Of a DNA stretch of 64,000 nt, positions 12,105 to 24,397 are shown one piece after another. Every line of letters begins with the position of its first letter. The first letter of the stretch is position 1. The translations under genes and the position numbers were made by a program. The DNA is taken from assembly GCA_002007465.1 (NCBI GenBank), contig LNAC01000729.1:681710-745709 (forward strand), written 5' to 3'. The stretch comes from Ailurus styani. Lineage: Eukaryota > Chordata > Mammalia > Carnivora > Ailuridae. The notes beneath the pieces are model-generated. The model had not been told where the DNA came from. It saw only the letters and a list, made by a program, of their open reading frames with translations, and did not search any database.

Positions 12105-13890
12105 CATGAAGCTTTAAAAGGTGGATGGACCGTTGGGTGGCTAGGTGGAGGGATGTCTGCAGAAGTGATCTCTCTTTATACCTGTTCCTCACTAACTCTG
12201 GACCGATGGTTACATATCTCCACTTCTTCTGGTTCTGTTTAATTTAGGAGAAATTTAAGATAAGAACATAGAGTGGGGAAGAAAGTGAAGAAACCTATCT
12301 GAGGATAATGTTGCAGTTAGTGCCATAAGATCTGTCTCCTGAATCATTCTCTAGCCAGGATAAATCATAATCTTTTGTCCAAATCCCTTAGAGCTTTCCT
12401 TCCAAATGAAGTGATTAACTTCCACTGTAAACTTCCTCGGGTTCAGGCTTCAGGCTTTGTGCCCGGCCCGACGGCACTCAAGCTTTCCTGCCTACGTGGG
12501 CATTTAAGATTGTCCTTATCCTTTGGTTCTCCTGCCTGGTGAAATATTAGATAACGAGGACAGAGCTTATCTTACACATGGCTGAGCTGACAAATATGGC
12601 AGCCTTTCAATGAAAAGGGGAACACAGACGAGGCTCCTTCCCTGGCTGGAATAAGAATGAGCCTTATGCTCGTCTGGCCCCGTTGCCGATGGTCAAATGC
12701 ACTTGGCGCTATTTCCATAGCATCCAGACAGCCTGAGTACCTAATATCTACCTGTCTAGTCAATGCATCAGCTTTGCTGGAGAGAGAGCAGGAGTTTGTC
12801 ACAGGGTCTCATTTCTAATGCATCAGGAACAAATCTGTTACCAGCTCTCTGTCTTCTGGCATAAACGCTGTAAGCGGCATTAATTTGTTATCATCGGTGG
12901 TAAATAACAGTGCCTTCTGAGTTTTGTTTTTAGAAGGGGTCTTTTTTAAAGCCTTTAAGGTCAAGGCGAAGAGAAGGGAGAAGAAACGGACTGTGCCTGA
13001 CCACAGGGATTAGCGGCTCACTCCAGGTGAAGGGTGTCCACACGTATTAACGTGCTAATGAGCAAGAAGGTTCATTTTGATGATTAGTAATTTTGGCAAC
13101 CTAACTTCTGCCCCAGATTTGATTAAGCCTCTATACAGACTTCCTCTTCCAGGAGATTATCTTTCAAAAGCACATTTGGTTTCCCTCCCCCTTTCAGGCC
13201 CATTAGGAAAATTAAAACATTTAATTTTAGTGATGAATTTTACTGATGCAGACAACTGCTCTCCCAGATTCTCTCCAAATGTAAGCACAATTGCTACAAA
13301 AACTAAAATATCTGTTACTTAGCTCAGACTGGTGTTAAACTGTGTGGAGATTGCACACAATTTATTTGCAGATTCCTGGTAATAGATTACAGAATAATAA
13401 GCCCTGTGTTGGAAGAAAAATATCTCAACATTGAACCCAGCCAGTGAGACAGATCAGCTAGAGGAGCTGAAAGTTAGCTAATATCTGTAAAACTACTTCC
13501 TCCCAAATGGACTGGTCCACCAAACCCTCAGATTTTCCCTGCTTCCTCCCTTAAAGAAGCTGGCGGGAAATATTTTGTAATGCACAAGCTAGCTAATACC
13601 CGAATAACTGATGAATTAAAGTGAATCAAAGCCGAAAGTGTGACAAAATCATTGAGGCTAAAATTACTGTCATTTAGGAGTTGAAAAAAAAGTACCTAGT
13701 AAAGAACAGAAGCCAAGAAGGGTTTTGAGTCACAGTTAGTATTTTGTCATTCTTCTACTAGCCGATGAGTCAGATTATGGTAGCAAGTGTCCCATTGTGA
13801 GGACAGCTCTAGAGTCCCGAAACACACACATAGTCTCTCCTTCCCTCCTCTCTCCCCTTCGCTCTCCTTTTTCTCCTTTCCAACCTAAAT
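12105..13890. other. Repeat-free stretch, candidate conserved non-coding block
   Basis: No interspersed repeat or microsatellite is seen over about 1.8 kb. The 12.82-13.35 kb part is rich in TAAT/ATTA-type motifs (e.g. 'gcattaatttgttatcatc', 'gtgctaatgagcaagaagg', 'attaaaacatttaatttta'). No open frame resembles a protein. Regulatory function is inference. Confidence 0.3.
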
Positions 13891-13896
13891 ATACAG

Positions 13897-14106
13897 AATC
13901 TCATTCCGTGTGTGTGTGTGTGTGTGTGCGTGTGTGTGTGTGCGTGTGTGTGTGCGTGTGTGTGTGTGTGTTTAAAAGAGTCACTGAAGCTGAGGCACAG
14001 CAGATGATGCAAAGTAATCTCATTCCGTGTGTGTGTGTGTGTGTGTGCGTGTGTGTGTGTGTTTAAAAGGGTCACTGAAGCTGAGGCACAGCAGATGATG
14101 CAAAGT
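13897..14106. repeat. Tandem duplication containing TG microsatellites
   Basis: A unit beginning 'aatctcattccg', a TG array with CG interruptions, then 'tttaaaagagtcactgaagc' and on to 'gatgatgcaaagt' occurs at 13897-14015 and again at 14016-14106. The non-repeat parts are nearly identical (one a/g change), and the copies differ mainly in TG length (119 versus 91 nt). Frames reading poly Cys-Val here are artefacts. Confidence 0.93.
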
Positions 14107-15564
14107 AACAGGAGAGGAAATAAGAACGCCATCTAAGGAGAATTATTTTTCAGACCTACAATGTAGAGAAAAAATGCTTCTGTGTTTCATTTGAATGTTC
14201 TAAAACCTAAAGATTTCAAGTAGGAAGTTTGCAGAATGACTTCTGATCAAAGCTTTAATTTTTCAGTATGTTCTCCGTGGCGTATTATGTACTTGTCTCC
14301 TTGAGGTGGAAGCCAGGGCGGTGAGTTTGGGGGATTTATCTGCTAGGGCTTAATAGACGAATGCTTTTTATATCCTTCAGCTGTGACAGAATAAAAAACT
14401 ATGTAAGACACAGTCTCATGAAAATATTATGAAATGTATTAGAATAATTACTAAAGATGAACTGGCCAGTTGCTTTACCTAAAATGCAAGTATGAGAATT
14501 AAAGCAGAGAGCTACTTCCCCCCCACTCTCCAGGCATTATTTATGATTCCCTCCTCTAGCACCTAAATGTTCTCCTGACCTTAGTTTTCCTGTGACATTC
14601 ATGTGTTTTTGAAATGATGTAAGGAGGAACTCGATTCTCTCAGCCAGAGAAACATCTAGTGGGGGAGAGTGGAGGAGGGAGCAATATGTTCAGAAGAAGA
14701 GCTTTCTTTTGATCATTAAGATATTTTGACTCAATGTTCTCTTTTTAAATTCACTTTAATTAACGTGGCTGTAAGTCCTAGATGCTCCATTACAGATGAA
14801 AATGAATGCTGAGTCAAAATGGAAATTGAGGAAGCTCAAAATACAGAACAGTCCACATGTTTATCTTTATCTCAGGAATTCTTGAAAAAATTAGACCTAC
14901 ATGGGATGTGAACAGAAATGAGAGCTGTTCGAGAGAGAAGGAATTGATTCAGTCACAATAACTTGAAATAATGGATTGTTAAAAAAAAAAATAATAATAA
15001 GCAAAACTGTATCAGAAAGAGGCCCTACTTAGGAAAATAGGTGAAGGCTGTCTTGTGTAGGCAAGGGCTTCCGAGGCTCTCTGCTCCCAGATGGCATTGG
15101 TTTTCTCTGTGGTCTCACCGGAAGTCAGAGTGTGCATGTAACAAGATTGTGATTTTACAAGAGTCCCTTTAAGGAAATTGTTTCCCATCATACAGTTATT
15201 TTCAGAATAGTTCAGTTGAAGATACTATACATTTTCTGATTCTATATTTATTTATACCACAACTACATACTCACACCCGTGTGTGCTCACAAACACTAAA
15301 TTACTCAGGGAGCTAACTTTCAGAATGTTCCACCTGAAAGAGTCAGAGTGCCTAAAGAATTAGGGTGGGCTGCTATGTGTGTGTCTTCCTGTAACATTAC
15401 AGTGCATCTAATCAAAAAGACGGAAGGGGTTGCCGGTCCAGTTATGGGAAATGAGAGACCTAAGGAAACCTGACTGCCTAGGAACCTGGCACTATCAAAA
15501 TATTACATATGTTTTCATTTTCTTCTTGGAGATTTCAGTCTTGACGGGCCACCCCTTCCCTAGG
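14107..15564. other. Single-copy intron, nothing assigned
   Basis: AT-rich sequence with short poly-A and AAT runs (around 14981-15000); no exon or named repeat is recognised. Confidence 0.4.
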
Positions 15565-15758
15565 TCGGTAGTTTTCGAACCCTAGCATGCATTAGTTTCC
15601 TGGAGGGCTCCATAAAAACGCAGATTGTTGGCTCCAAACCCAGAGATTCTGATTCAGTAGATTTGAGATGGGCCTGAAAATTTGCATTTCTAACAGGTTC
15701 CCAGGCGATACTTGTGCTGATGCTGCTGGTCTAGGAACCACAGTTTTTGAGAGCCTCT
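15565..15758 (+). mobile_element. MER5A-type hAT-Charlie DNA transposon remnant
   Basis: Begins 'cggtagttttcgaaccctag', contains 'agagattctgattcagtag', 'gcatttctaacaggttccca' and 'gctgatgctgctggtctagg', and ends 'tttttgagagcctctgc', the order and ends of MER5A with degenerate terminal inverted repeats. Confidence 0.85.
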
Positions 15759-18681
15759 GCCCTGGACATCACATTCCGGAATTCTGTCTATGGTCTCATG
15801 CTTGTATATTTTGCATGTATTTATTAGCCGCTCACCAGGTACCAGGCACTATGCTAGAAGCATGGAATGTGGGAAACACACTGTACTGGCCTTTACTGAG
15901 AGCAGACAACTATTCATCGTCCTTCACAGAAAAACCCACGTTCACCCTTAGCCCACCTACAGGGACAGTTGAAGACCTGGTAATTCCTGGGTCTATGCTT
16001 AGTTTACAAGACACAGAACGGTAAACAATTCCAATTGTTCTTTCCTTTCCTTGTGAGACCTCTTTCCCATCGCCAGTAGATGTGTGATACTAGGTTTTGC
16101 AGAATAACCCCTTTCTTGGATAGATGGATTTTTGTATCCATCTGTAGGTCCCTGGACCCTTTCTAGGGCCACTGCTCAGGTCAGGTACACAGTGGGGTTA
16201 TTTTTCTCTAGTACTTAAGAACCGCTGTTTATGATCAAGCCTTTATTCATTCATAATCTTGTTTAGGCACCTCAAATCCTTTGTCTAGTTCTTTAGTTGT
16301 AAAATGTCTACAAAAAACCGAGGTCACTTTCAACCTTAAAAATTTAGCCCCCAAATAACTTCGAGTAATAATAGCTGACTGTGGATCTCTTTCATGTGTA
16401 TTGGATGACTGTCCTTTAAATTACTAGTCGTTTCTTTATTTTAAACTCAAGAACACCTCATATCTGGAGTTCAGAACGCTTTTTTGTAAGTTGTGCCATT
16501 TTGTAGATTCCTGAGGGGGACACAGTCCAACATCATTCATTATGAAATACTGTTTTCACAAGAATGATTTACTTGTCTTCCCATCTCACTAACACTTCGA
16601 GGAGCTTTACGAAAATACCGTGAGAAGACAGACTCCTTGCTGCTTGAGGTTGAAACCCCTGGTGACATTTACGCTAGAAATGGTCTCACCGTGTTTGGGC
16701 GGCACCTGTGCCTTCTCTCTCACCCCTGGCAGATGCTTCCTTTTTATTCCCCTTTTGAATATCATTTTGAGTTTCTTTGCTCTGAGTGAACTAGTTGGAG
16801 ACGAACATTTCTACACAGATATTATTTTATCTACTTTAGATAAAATAATAATTTTCAGAGACTAGGAAACCAGTCTGTATATTGATTTCTTCATTTTCTG
16901 AAAATTTTTGGATTATTGTCCTTTATTTTTTTGGCGGAATATTAAAATAAATTCACAAATGGGGCTTCCATAAGGAATATATTTTAAAATATATCATCCA
17001 AATAATGCATTATTTTTAAAATGTCAGTTACCTCCCTTGCCTTAGAATATTTTTTAGAATAGTATTATGTATCTGGTTGTTTCACCTTACCAGGTGAAGA
17101 GAGAAAAGGCACATTTTATCTCCATGGTTTGGTCTGCAGCAGACTCACCTGGTGTTTTCCATAAGCAGCTTCAATTTTGGAAGACATATTTTAGGCTGCT
17201 TCTTCTGTGCTCTTAGGACTGAATTGTTATGCTATCAACATAATCTCCCCCCAAAGAATATATGATCACCACTGGTTCCTTGGAAATATCCTGACCCTAT
17301 TTTAGAGGAAATGCTCTCTTAATCCCGGAGTCCAGCAAACATTGATTTTATGTTTTATGGTGCCCTCACTCAGCTGTTTGTATACTCAGGAAGCTCAACT
17401 AAATCATCCATCACCCTGTCTTTTTTTTTCTCTCTTTTATTGTTAGTACCTGCCTCCAGAATCTTTTAATCTTTTAAACACAATCTGCGGTAGGAGAAAG
17501 ACAGTGAAACCCCAGTTTGAAGAACCCACTGCATGTAGCCCTCCTCAGCTTGGGTTTTTGTCTGTTGTGTGGTGGCTCGAGAGATGTGGAAAAGGAGCTC
17601 AGGCCTCCGTGACACACTCAGCTTCATCCAGAGAGACTTAAGGGGCTTGTTTTTATTGGCGCATTCCTGGTGGAGACCCAGAGGGAGTTTGTACGAACTG
17701 TATTTTTTTCTATTTTGGCTGCTGTTCCCACTGGCTCTTCTGACAGCCTGGCTGGTTTTGATGTTTTTCTTGAGGACGACTTGTAGCAGCACAGCCAGGC
17801 CCACTCCAGAAGGTCCCAGAAGTCAAGAAAGAGTTGAGTCAGGGTAGCTTCAAAGAGGGAAGATGGTTGGCTCTGGCTCGGGCTCTAACAGAACCCACAG
17901 CTCTGTTACCGGGACTCCTGCAGCTGTTCTCACAGCCTTGGTCTCTCTTTCCCTCAGGTAGGATCCTTACATCCGGGGCTGCTACGAGCATAATGGGTCT
18001 TAGATTGTGGGTATTGATCAGACTTCACACAGTGCAGCTAGAAAGGAAGAAAAAGTCAGAAGGGAGACCAGAGTCTTAGAGAAGGAAGAAGACAGGTGTT
18101 GGAGAAAAGGAAAGATGCCTTAAGAATTAAGGAAATCTCAGGTGAAGTAGATGAGGTGAAGATGTGGTGGATGGGAATAAACTAGCAAAAGGAGTGAAGG
18201 ACAGAGGAGAAAATCCCTACCTACGTGGGGTGCTGGGCCTCCACTACAATGGTAAAAGAGAAAACAAACAAGGAAAGATACCAGGCAGGTAGGTACTCAG
18301 AGTGTGGGAGTGTGTGTGTGCACACGTGCACGTGTGTTGAGCATTCACTCATGTGTAGCAAAAAATGTAATTAACCCAGAATCTGAAACATCACCCATGG
18401 AGGCACACCACCTCTTCTATGTTCTGATTTGTACTATAAAAATTTGCATGTCCCTGGAGCAGCCACACTTCCTAAGGGCTACCTCCAAGATAACATCCCC
18501 TTGACCAGTCACACAGTCCTCTCTGATTTCTTTTTCTCTTAAAATCTGCAGTATTTATAATCTCTACAAATGGTTTAACCTCTCATGGAATTCTGGCTGA
18601 AAAGGCACCCTATCTTGTTTGAGGTATGTGACTAGTCCTTCTATATCCACCACACCAGCAAACACATGAAAAGCTCAAGAA
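15759..18681. other. Single-copy intron with two AT palindromes
   Basis: No exon or named interspersed repeat is recognised. It contains a perfect 14-bp-arm hairpin at 16820-16850 and a 16-nt palindrome at 17000-17015, and a short mixed TG/CA tract at 18304-18340. Confidence 0.35.
16820..16850. repeat. Perfect short inverted repeat (14-bp arms, 3-nt loop)
   Basis: Arms tattattttatcta and tagataaaataata separated by 'ctt'. It is AT-only apart from one C/G pair, so it could extrude as a small cruciform; it may be a chance feature. Confidence 0.6.
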
Positions 18682-18890
18682 GGGGGTGCCCGGTGGCTCA
18701 ATCGGTTGTTTAAGCATCTGACTTCGGCTCAGGTCATGATCTTGGGGTCCTGGGCTCAACCCCTGCAGTGACTCCATGCTCAGCGGGGAGTCTGCTTCTC
18801 CCTCTCTCTCTCTCCCTCTGCCTCTCTGTCTGCTCATACGCTTTCTCTCTCTCTCTTAAATAAACAAACAAATAAAATCTTTTTAAAAAA
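18682..18890 (+). mobile_element. CAN-SINE, sense
   Basis: Head 'ggggtgcccggtggctcaat', 'cggctcaggtcatgatcttg', CT-rich middle, then 'taaataaacaaacaaataaa' tail. Confidence 0.92.
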
Positions 18891-19707
18891 GTAAAAGAAA
18901 TTAAAGTTCAGGAAGTACTTGCTGATAACTCGCACTGGGGATTGAGTCTAAGTTTGGGTTTTTCAATTTATAAAGCATCTTATATTTAAAACTAGTTTGA
19001 AAGACCAGTTTACTATTTTTAATCCAGATGTCATTATTCATTATTATGAAATGGAATAATTCGTTATTATGAAATAGAAAAGAACAAACAGCAGAATGAG
19101 TTGGTGGCCTTGAGGCTGATGCTTGTCTTTTCACTAGAACTCCTGGGGCTTTTTGTTTTTAGATGTTTCTTTAGGTATGAATAAAAAGGGCAAGGAGGCT
19201 CTCACCCATTAATTGTGGGTGGGTTTGAGTGCCTTTGATTAGGGAGTTTGGGCTGCTTTACTGTCTCTGAACAATTAAAATATCTGGAAGAGAAAAGCCA
19301 GAATTCAGATTTTGTCCTCTGTTTACTCACTGTAGAATTCCATTTCTTCTCCCTCTTAACAATTTTAAAATAATGCCACATAAATAAAAACTCTTTGGGG
19401 ATTTCCTGGAGAATACCCAAGGTAATAATTTGTCTAGTTTAAGACTTTTATTGTATAAACTGGTTTGGTGTCAAAGATTTTGAGTTTCACGTTTAACATT
19501 ACCAGGTAATTAGAATAGGAATTGAGAGGTTTAAGTAAATCAGCCTTAGCTTTTTGTCTTTTCTGAAGTCAGCTGCAATACGAAGGAATGTATTCCAAAG
19601 GGATGTGTGTGTATATGCGTGAGTGCCTGTCTGCCTGAGCCTAGAGAGAGAGGAAGACAGCGGATGGAATTTTTTAAAATAAGGAAAATAGAGCAGTAAT
19701 CCAGTCA

Positions 19708-19890
19708 AGGACAGTGGTTTTTAACTCTGGCCACACACTAAAATCACCTGGGGAGCTTTAAAAATTACAGATGCCTAAGCCCACCTGTCAGACTTCTGAT
19801 TTAGTCTCTTTGAGACAAGGCCTAGATACAGGTATTCATAAAAACACCCAGGTGATCAAATCGGCAGCCAGTTGAGAACCACCACTGCTC
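19708..19890. mobile_element. MER5/hAT-type non-autonomous DNA transposon remnant
   Basis: Starts 'acagtggtttttaactctgg', followed by 'aaatcacctggggagcttta', and ends 'cagttgagaaccaccactg': terminal inverted repeats of the cagtggtt...aaccactg kind. The exact subfamily is not assigned. Confidence 0.65.
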
Positions 19891-20004
19891 TGAAGGGTAT
19901 GTGCAGAGTTGAATTCAAGGACTGTGAACAATGGAGCCAATCTAGAACTCTGCTGTCACTTGTAAATGAGGCCAATGAGAAATAATGGCATGCTTTATAG
20001 TTAT

Positions 20005-20190
20005 ATGCCACTTACTCACATACTGGTTTATTTGGTATTTATGACACCCTTCGGGCATTTAGGGGTGATGATGACCATTTTACAGATAAGGAAACTGAGG
20101 CTAAAGAAGCTCATGTGACTAATCCAGGGTCACACAGTTTGCAGGTAGTGGGTCAGGTTCTAGCCCAGGACTTCAACTGGTGTGCCTGTG
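20005..20190 (-). mobile_element. MIR SINE, antisense
   Basis: 'ccattttacagataaggaaa', 'ctgaggctaaagaagctcat' and 'ccagggtcacacagtttgca' are the complement of the MIR core. Boundaries are approximate. Confidence 0.8.
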
Positions 20191-20891
20191 TTAGTTCTCT
20201 GAATTAACAAACCTCAAAAAGACCTTCATTAGTGTATTGCTAGTATGTTCCTGATGAAGAATGCAATTTTGTGGAAGAGGATTCACCTTGTTTAATTGGG
20301 GAGAAATGAAAGATTTGAATAGTCAGTTACTGTTTCAGCCAGTGCCTTTCACAGTTTTTGAACCCTGACCTCCAGGGAGAAATACATCTTATGTCAAAAC
20401 CCAGTGCAAGCACAGGTCCATGCACTCAGAGCCCAAACACACCTCACTGTGCTTATCCTTATTGTAGATAAACTGTCTCGCGGTGCTTACTCTTGCTATC
20501 TGCACTCCAGTATTTTCCATTCTGCTGTATTTCTTTAAATACTGGTTGCAACCTGCTGCACTGACTAGCTTAACGGACTGGGACCCATGGCCTGAAAAAC
20601 AATACTGCTTCCCTTCTCTCTGAAGGGCACAAAAAGGGTAACATCATGATTAGAGAAGTGAATGACCTGTCTTACACAGCCTTTATGGAAAGATCTGCTG
20701 TAGGCCAAAGAATGAATATTATTTGGTAGAGTGTATGGGAAATATTACTACTTGTAAGTGTGGTGTCTTGATGCTATGTGGTCAACCAGACTTTTAACCC
20801 TTTTAAGGAAATATCTTACACAATGAGGAGTGTAGGTGTATGGTTTTTCCAAGGCAAGATAATGAATGTTGTGATCCCTTCAGTGTTTTGG

Positions 20892-21063
20892 GCTTTTTCT
20901 TTTTCCTTTTTAGAGAGGGGAGGTAGAGGCAGTTAGAGAAGGAGAGAGAGAATCCTGAGGAGGCTCCACGCCCAGCGTGGAGCTGGACTCATGACCCTGA
21001 GACCACAACCTGAGCCGAAATTAAGAGTCAGATGCTTAACCGACTGAGCCAGCCAGATGCCCC
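20892..21063 (-). mobile_element. CAN-SINE, antisense, diverged
   Basis: T-rich start, purine-rich middle, 'ctcatgaccctgagaccaca' and 'taaccgactgagccagccag', ending near 'atgcccc'. Confidence 0.85.
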
Positions 21064-22169
21064 AGGTTCTAGCAATTTCTTAAGAATTTATTACCTGACT
21101 TACATTTTAAAACCTGAATGTACTAAATGAGAGTATACATGTAGAATTATTTTTAAATATATGAAGTATTATTTGCAAAATAATATTGTTTACATTTTTT
21201 ACTTGCTTTTGGGTGGTAGGCAGTCTTGCGTTCCAAGTAAGATTATGAGGTTTGTGTGATCCAACCTGGGCATCAATTTCTCTTCCTCACAGTGCTTTGC
21301 CCGAGATGGTTGCACAGGAGATGTTCTGTGATCACTTGTCACAGGGAGGTTCAGTCTGCACTAGGGGTCTGGCCTGCAGCCTAAGAATGGAGAAGGGAAT
21401 GCTGGAGAGTATGGGGATGGAAAAATCGAGCAGCCTTTTGAAGTTTTTCTTTTCTTCCAAAATATTTTTATGTCCTGATTTTCCATCAGCATCCTCATTT
21501 AACATTTGCATATATTTATATGTGCACGATTGTAACTAACCCCTACACACAAGAATGTGTGCCCATGAGCTCACCTGGTGGGAACTGAACTTAAAGGAGG
21601 TGGCTCCTGGCTCGGTCCCTCTGCCTGTCTAGCACTCAGAGAATACTGTCAGACACCATGGTGCTCCTGACTGCTAGGGGTTCAACATGTCCTTATTCCA
21701 AACAATATTGTTTAATTTATTCCCATTGTGAGCCACTGGTAAACGAAGAAAACACTGATGTTGAAATACTGGTGAGGAGATTACAAAACTGTAATCACTC
21801 TGCAAATATATCCCAATGTTTTACTCAGATCTGTATGTTTCATTATTCTGATAGATGTTTCTGGTTTTTCAAAATGTAACGTTAAAGAGGGAAAATATGT
21901 TGATAATCATATTCTGGTTAAGTTTGTATTTATTGAGAATAAGCATCAGTCACACCTAGAAAGGTGCTTGCAAACAATGGCACAAAAATTGCAAAGGCAA
22001 GTTCATTGATTATTAAAGCTGAAAATACAAAACTTATTAATGTTAGTAAAAGCAGTTGCTAATTGTTAATCAAACAATTTTATTTCATAGTTTTTGTTAT
22101 TCTAGCTTTATTGAGCTATAATTCACATACCATAAATTCCCCCCCATTTAAAGTATATATTTCAGTATT

Positions 22170-22278
22170 TTTAAAATAAATTTATTCATTTGTGCAATCT
22201 CTATACCCAACATGGGGCTCAAACTCATGACCCTGAGATCAAGAGTCACATGCTCCCACTGAACCAGCTAGGCGCCCC
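22170..22278 (-). mobile_element. Truncated CAN-SINE, antisense, inside old L1
   Basis: Contains 'ctcatgaccctgagatcaag' and ends 'ccagctaggcgcccct', but lacks the CT-rich middle. It is flanked by similar cagta(g)ttttta copies at about 22163 and 22280. Confidence 0.8.
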
Positions 22279-22285
22279 TCAGTAG

Positions 22286-22372
22286 TTTTTAGTATATTCA
22301 TATGTATAGTATATTTAGTATATTCATATATATAATATATTTAGTATATTTAGTATATTAGTGTATTCATAG
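22286..22372. repeat. AT-rich degenerate tandem repeat
   Basis: Repeated units close to 'agtatattcatat' and 'agtatattt', apparently expanded from the L1 sequence 'tagtatattcatagagttg'. Confidence 0.7.
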
Positions 22373-22860
22373 AGTTGTGCAATCATCAGTACAACCAATA
22401 CACTTTTGTCACTCCAGAAAGAAACTTCATACCTGTTAATGGTCATCCCCATTTTCTCCCAAGATACCAGCTCTAGACCACCACTAATCTACCTTTCGTT
22501 TCTATGGATTTGCCAATTTGGGACATTTCATATAAATGGATTGGTATAATATGTGGTCTTTGGTGACAGTCTTCTTTCATTTAGCAGGATGTTTTCAGGG
22601 CTCATTCATGTGGGTTGTTCATGTTATTTCATTATAATCCTTTTTATATTTGTAAGGTGGGGACAGTGACATTGCTTCTTTTGTTCCTGATTTTAGTAAC
22701 TTGAGTCTTTTTTTTGCTTTTTTTTTTTGTTGGTCTACTAAAGTTTTATCAGTTTTGTTGATCTTTTCGAGAACTGAATTTTGATTTTATTGATTTTCTC
22801 TGTTCTATTTATATTTCATTATTTTCTGCTCTAACCTTTATTATTCCCCTCCTTTCGCAT

Positions 22861-23058
22861 AAAGATTTTTAAAATATATTTAGAGAGAGAGAGAGAGCAT
22901 GTGAGTTGGGAGAGGAGTGGAGGAAGAGAGAGAATCTCAAGCAGACTCCATGCTGAGTGCACAGCCCAACACAGGGCATGATCTCATGACCCTCAGATCA
23001 TGACTTGAACTGAAATCAAGAGTCAGATACTTAACCAACTGAGCCACCCAGTTGCCCC
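22861..23058 (-). mobile_element. CAN-SINE, antisense, inside old L1
   Basis: 'gagagagagagagcatgtga', 'tcaagcagactccatgctga', 'tcatgaccctcagatcatga', ending 'ccacccagttgcccc'. It splits antisense L1 sequence. Confidence 0.9.
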
Positions 23059-23200
23059 TCCCCTCCTTCTTTAGATTTCATTTGCTCCTAAATATTTCCT
23101 AATTTGCTGTATGCTCTTTAGTTTTCAGAGACTTTAAAGGGTTAATTTTTAATAATCTTTATTTTGTTATTTTCATGGAGAGTGGGACCATGGCGCTCCT

Positions 23201-23403
23201 TTTTTTAAAAAGATTTTATTTATTTGAGAGAGAGAGAGCAAGAAAGCACAAGCAGGGGCAGGGGAGAGGAGGGGCAGAGATAGAGGGAAAAGCAGACTCC
23301 TCACAGAGTGGTGAGCCCAATGTGGGGCTCGATCCCAGGACCCTAAGATCATGACCTGAGCTGAAGGCAGACACTTAACCCACTGAGCCACCCAGGCACT
23401 CCA
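23201..23403 (-). mobile_element. CAN-SINE, antisense, with target-site duplication
   Basis: T/A-rich start 'aaaagattttatttatttga', 'gctcgatcccaggaccctaa' and the complement of the SINE head near 23390. The direct repeat accatgg(c/a)(g/a)ctcct flanks it at 23187-23200 and 23404-23417. Confidence 0.93.
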
Positions 23404-23768
23404 ACCATGGAACTCCTTACCCCACTATTTTAGAACTGGCTCTGCCATATTATATTTTAAATATGTTCAGTTTCAAACATATTCTAACATACATATAAAT
23501 TATGTATTTTCCTTACAAAATTGACTGAAACTAAATTGTATGGCAAGCATTTTAAATGGGCAACAGTAAGAAATTTTTCTTTATATATTATAAATAGTAT
23601 TAAAGATTGTATTTGAATTTAATGTTGTGGTAAATTTTTAATAATATACTTAATAAAAAAATCCCTAGCATATCAAACCTGTCATACCATAGATATTATT
23701 ACTTTGGATAGGTTGGAATTTTTTCAAATTAAGTACTTTAAAGTCCAGTTAAAAGTTGCTATTAAGTA

Positions 23769-24397
23769 GACCAGTGGAACAGAATAGAGAACCCAAAAAT
23801 GGACCCTCAACTCTATGGTCAACTAATCTTCGACAAAGCAGGAAAGAATGTCCAGTGGGAAAAAGACAGTCTCTTCAACAAATGGTGTTGGGAAAACTGG
23901 TCAGCCACATGCAGAACAATGAAACTGGATCATTTCCTGACACCACACACAAAAATAGACTCAAAATGGATAAAAGACCTCAATGTGAGAAAGGAATCCA
24001 TCAAAATCCTCGAGGAGAACACAGGCAGCAACCTCTTCGACCTCAACCGCAGCAACTTCTTCCTAGGAACCTCACCAAAGGCAAGGGAAGCAAGGGCAAA
24101 AATGAACTATTGGGACTTCATCAAGATTAAAAGCTTTTGCACAGCAAAGGAAACAGTCAACAAAACCAAAAGACAACTGACAGAATGGGAGAAGATATTT
24201 GCAAATGACATATCAGATAAAGGGCTAGTATCCAAAATCTATAAAGAGCTTCTCAAACTCAACACCCATAAAACAAATAACCCAGTCAAGAAATGGGCAG
24301 AAGACATGAACAGACATTTCTCCAAAGAAGACATCCAAATGGCCAACAGACACATGAGAAAGTGCTCAACATCACTCGGCATCAGAGAAATACAAAT
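23769..24397 (+). pseudogene. L1 ORF2 C-terminal coding fragment
   Basis: A single open frame runs without stop from [19 protein letters not shown] through [19 protein letters not shown] and [19 protein letters not shown] to [19 protein letters not shown], up to the gap. This is the region after the reverse transcriptase core of L1 ORF2p. The endonuclease and catalytic RT domains are absent, so it cannot be autonomous. About 209 codons without disruption fits recent insertion. Confidence 0.92.

Larger units (their letters stand above)
22085..23165 (-). mobile_element. Old L1 fragments, antisense, interrupted by SINEs
   Basis: 22100-22640 has 'ctttattgagctataattca', 'agagttgtgcaatcatcagt' and 'tcatataaatggattggtat', typical of an old L1 3' region in antisense. 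22680-22860 has 'gttttatcagttttgttgat' and 'cttttcgagaactgaatttt', the complement of L1 ORF2. Two CAN-SINEs split it. Family not assigned. Confidence 0.65.
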
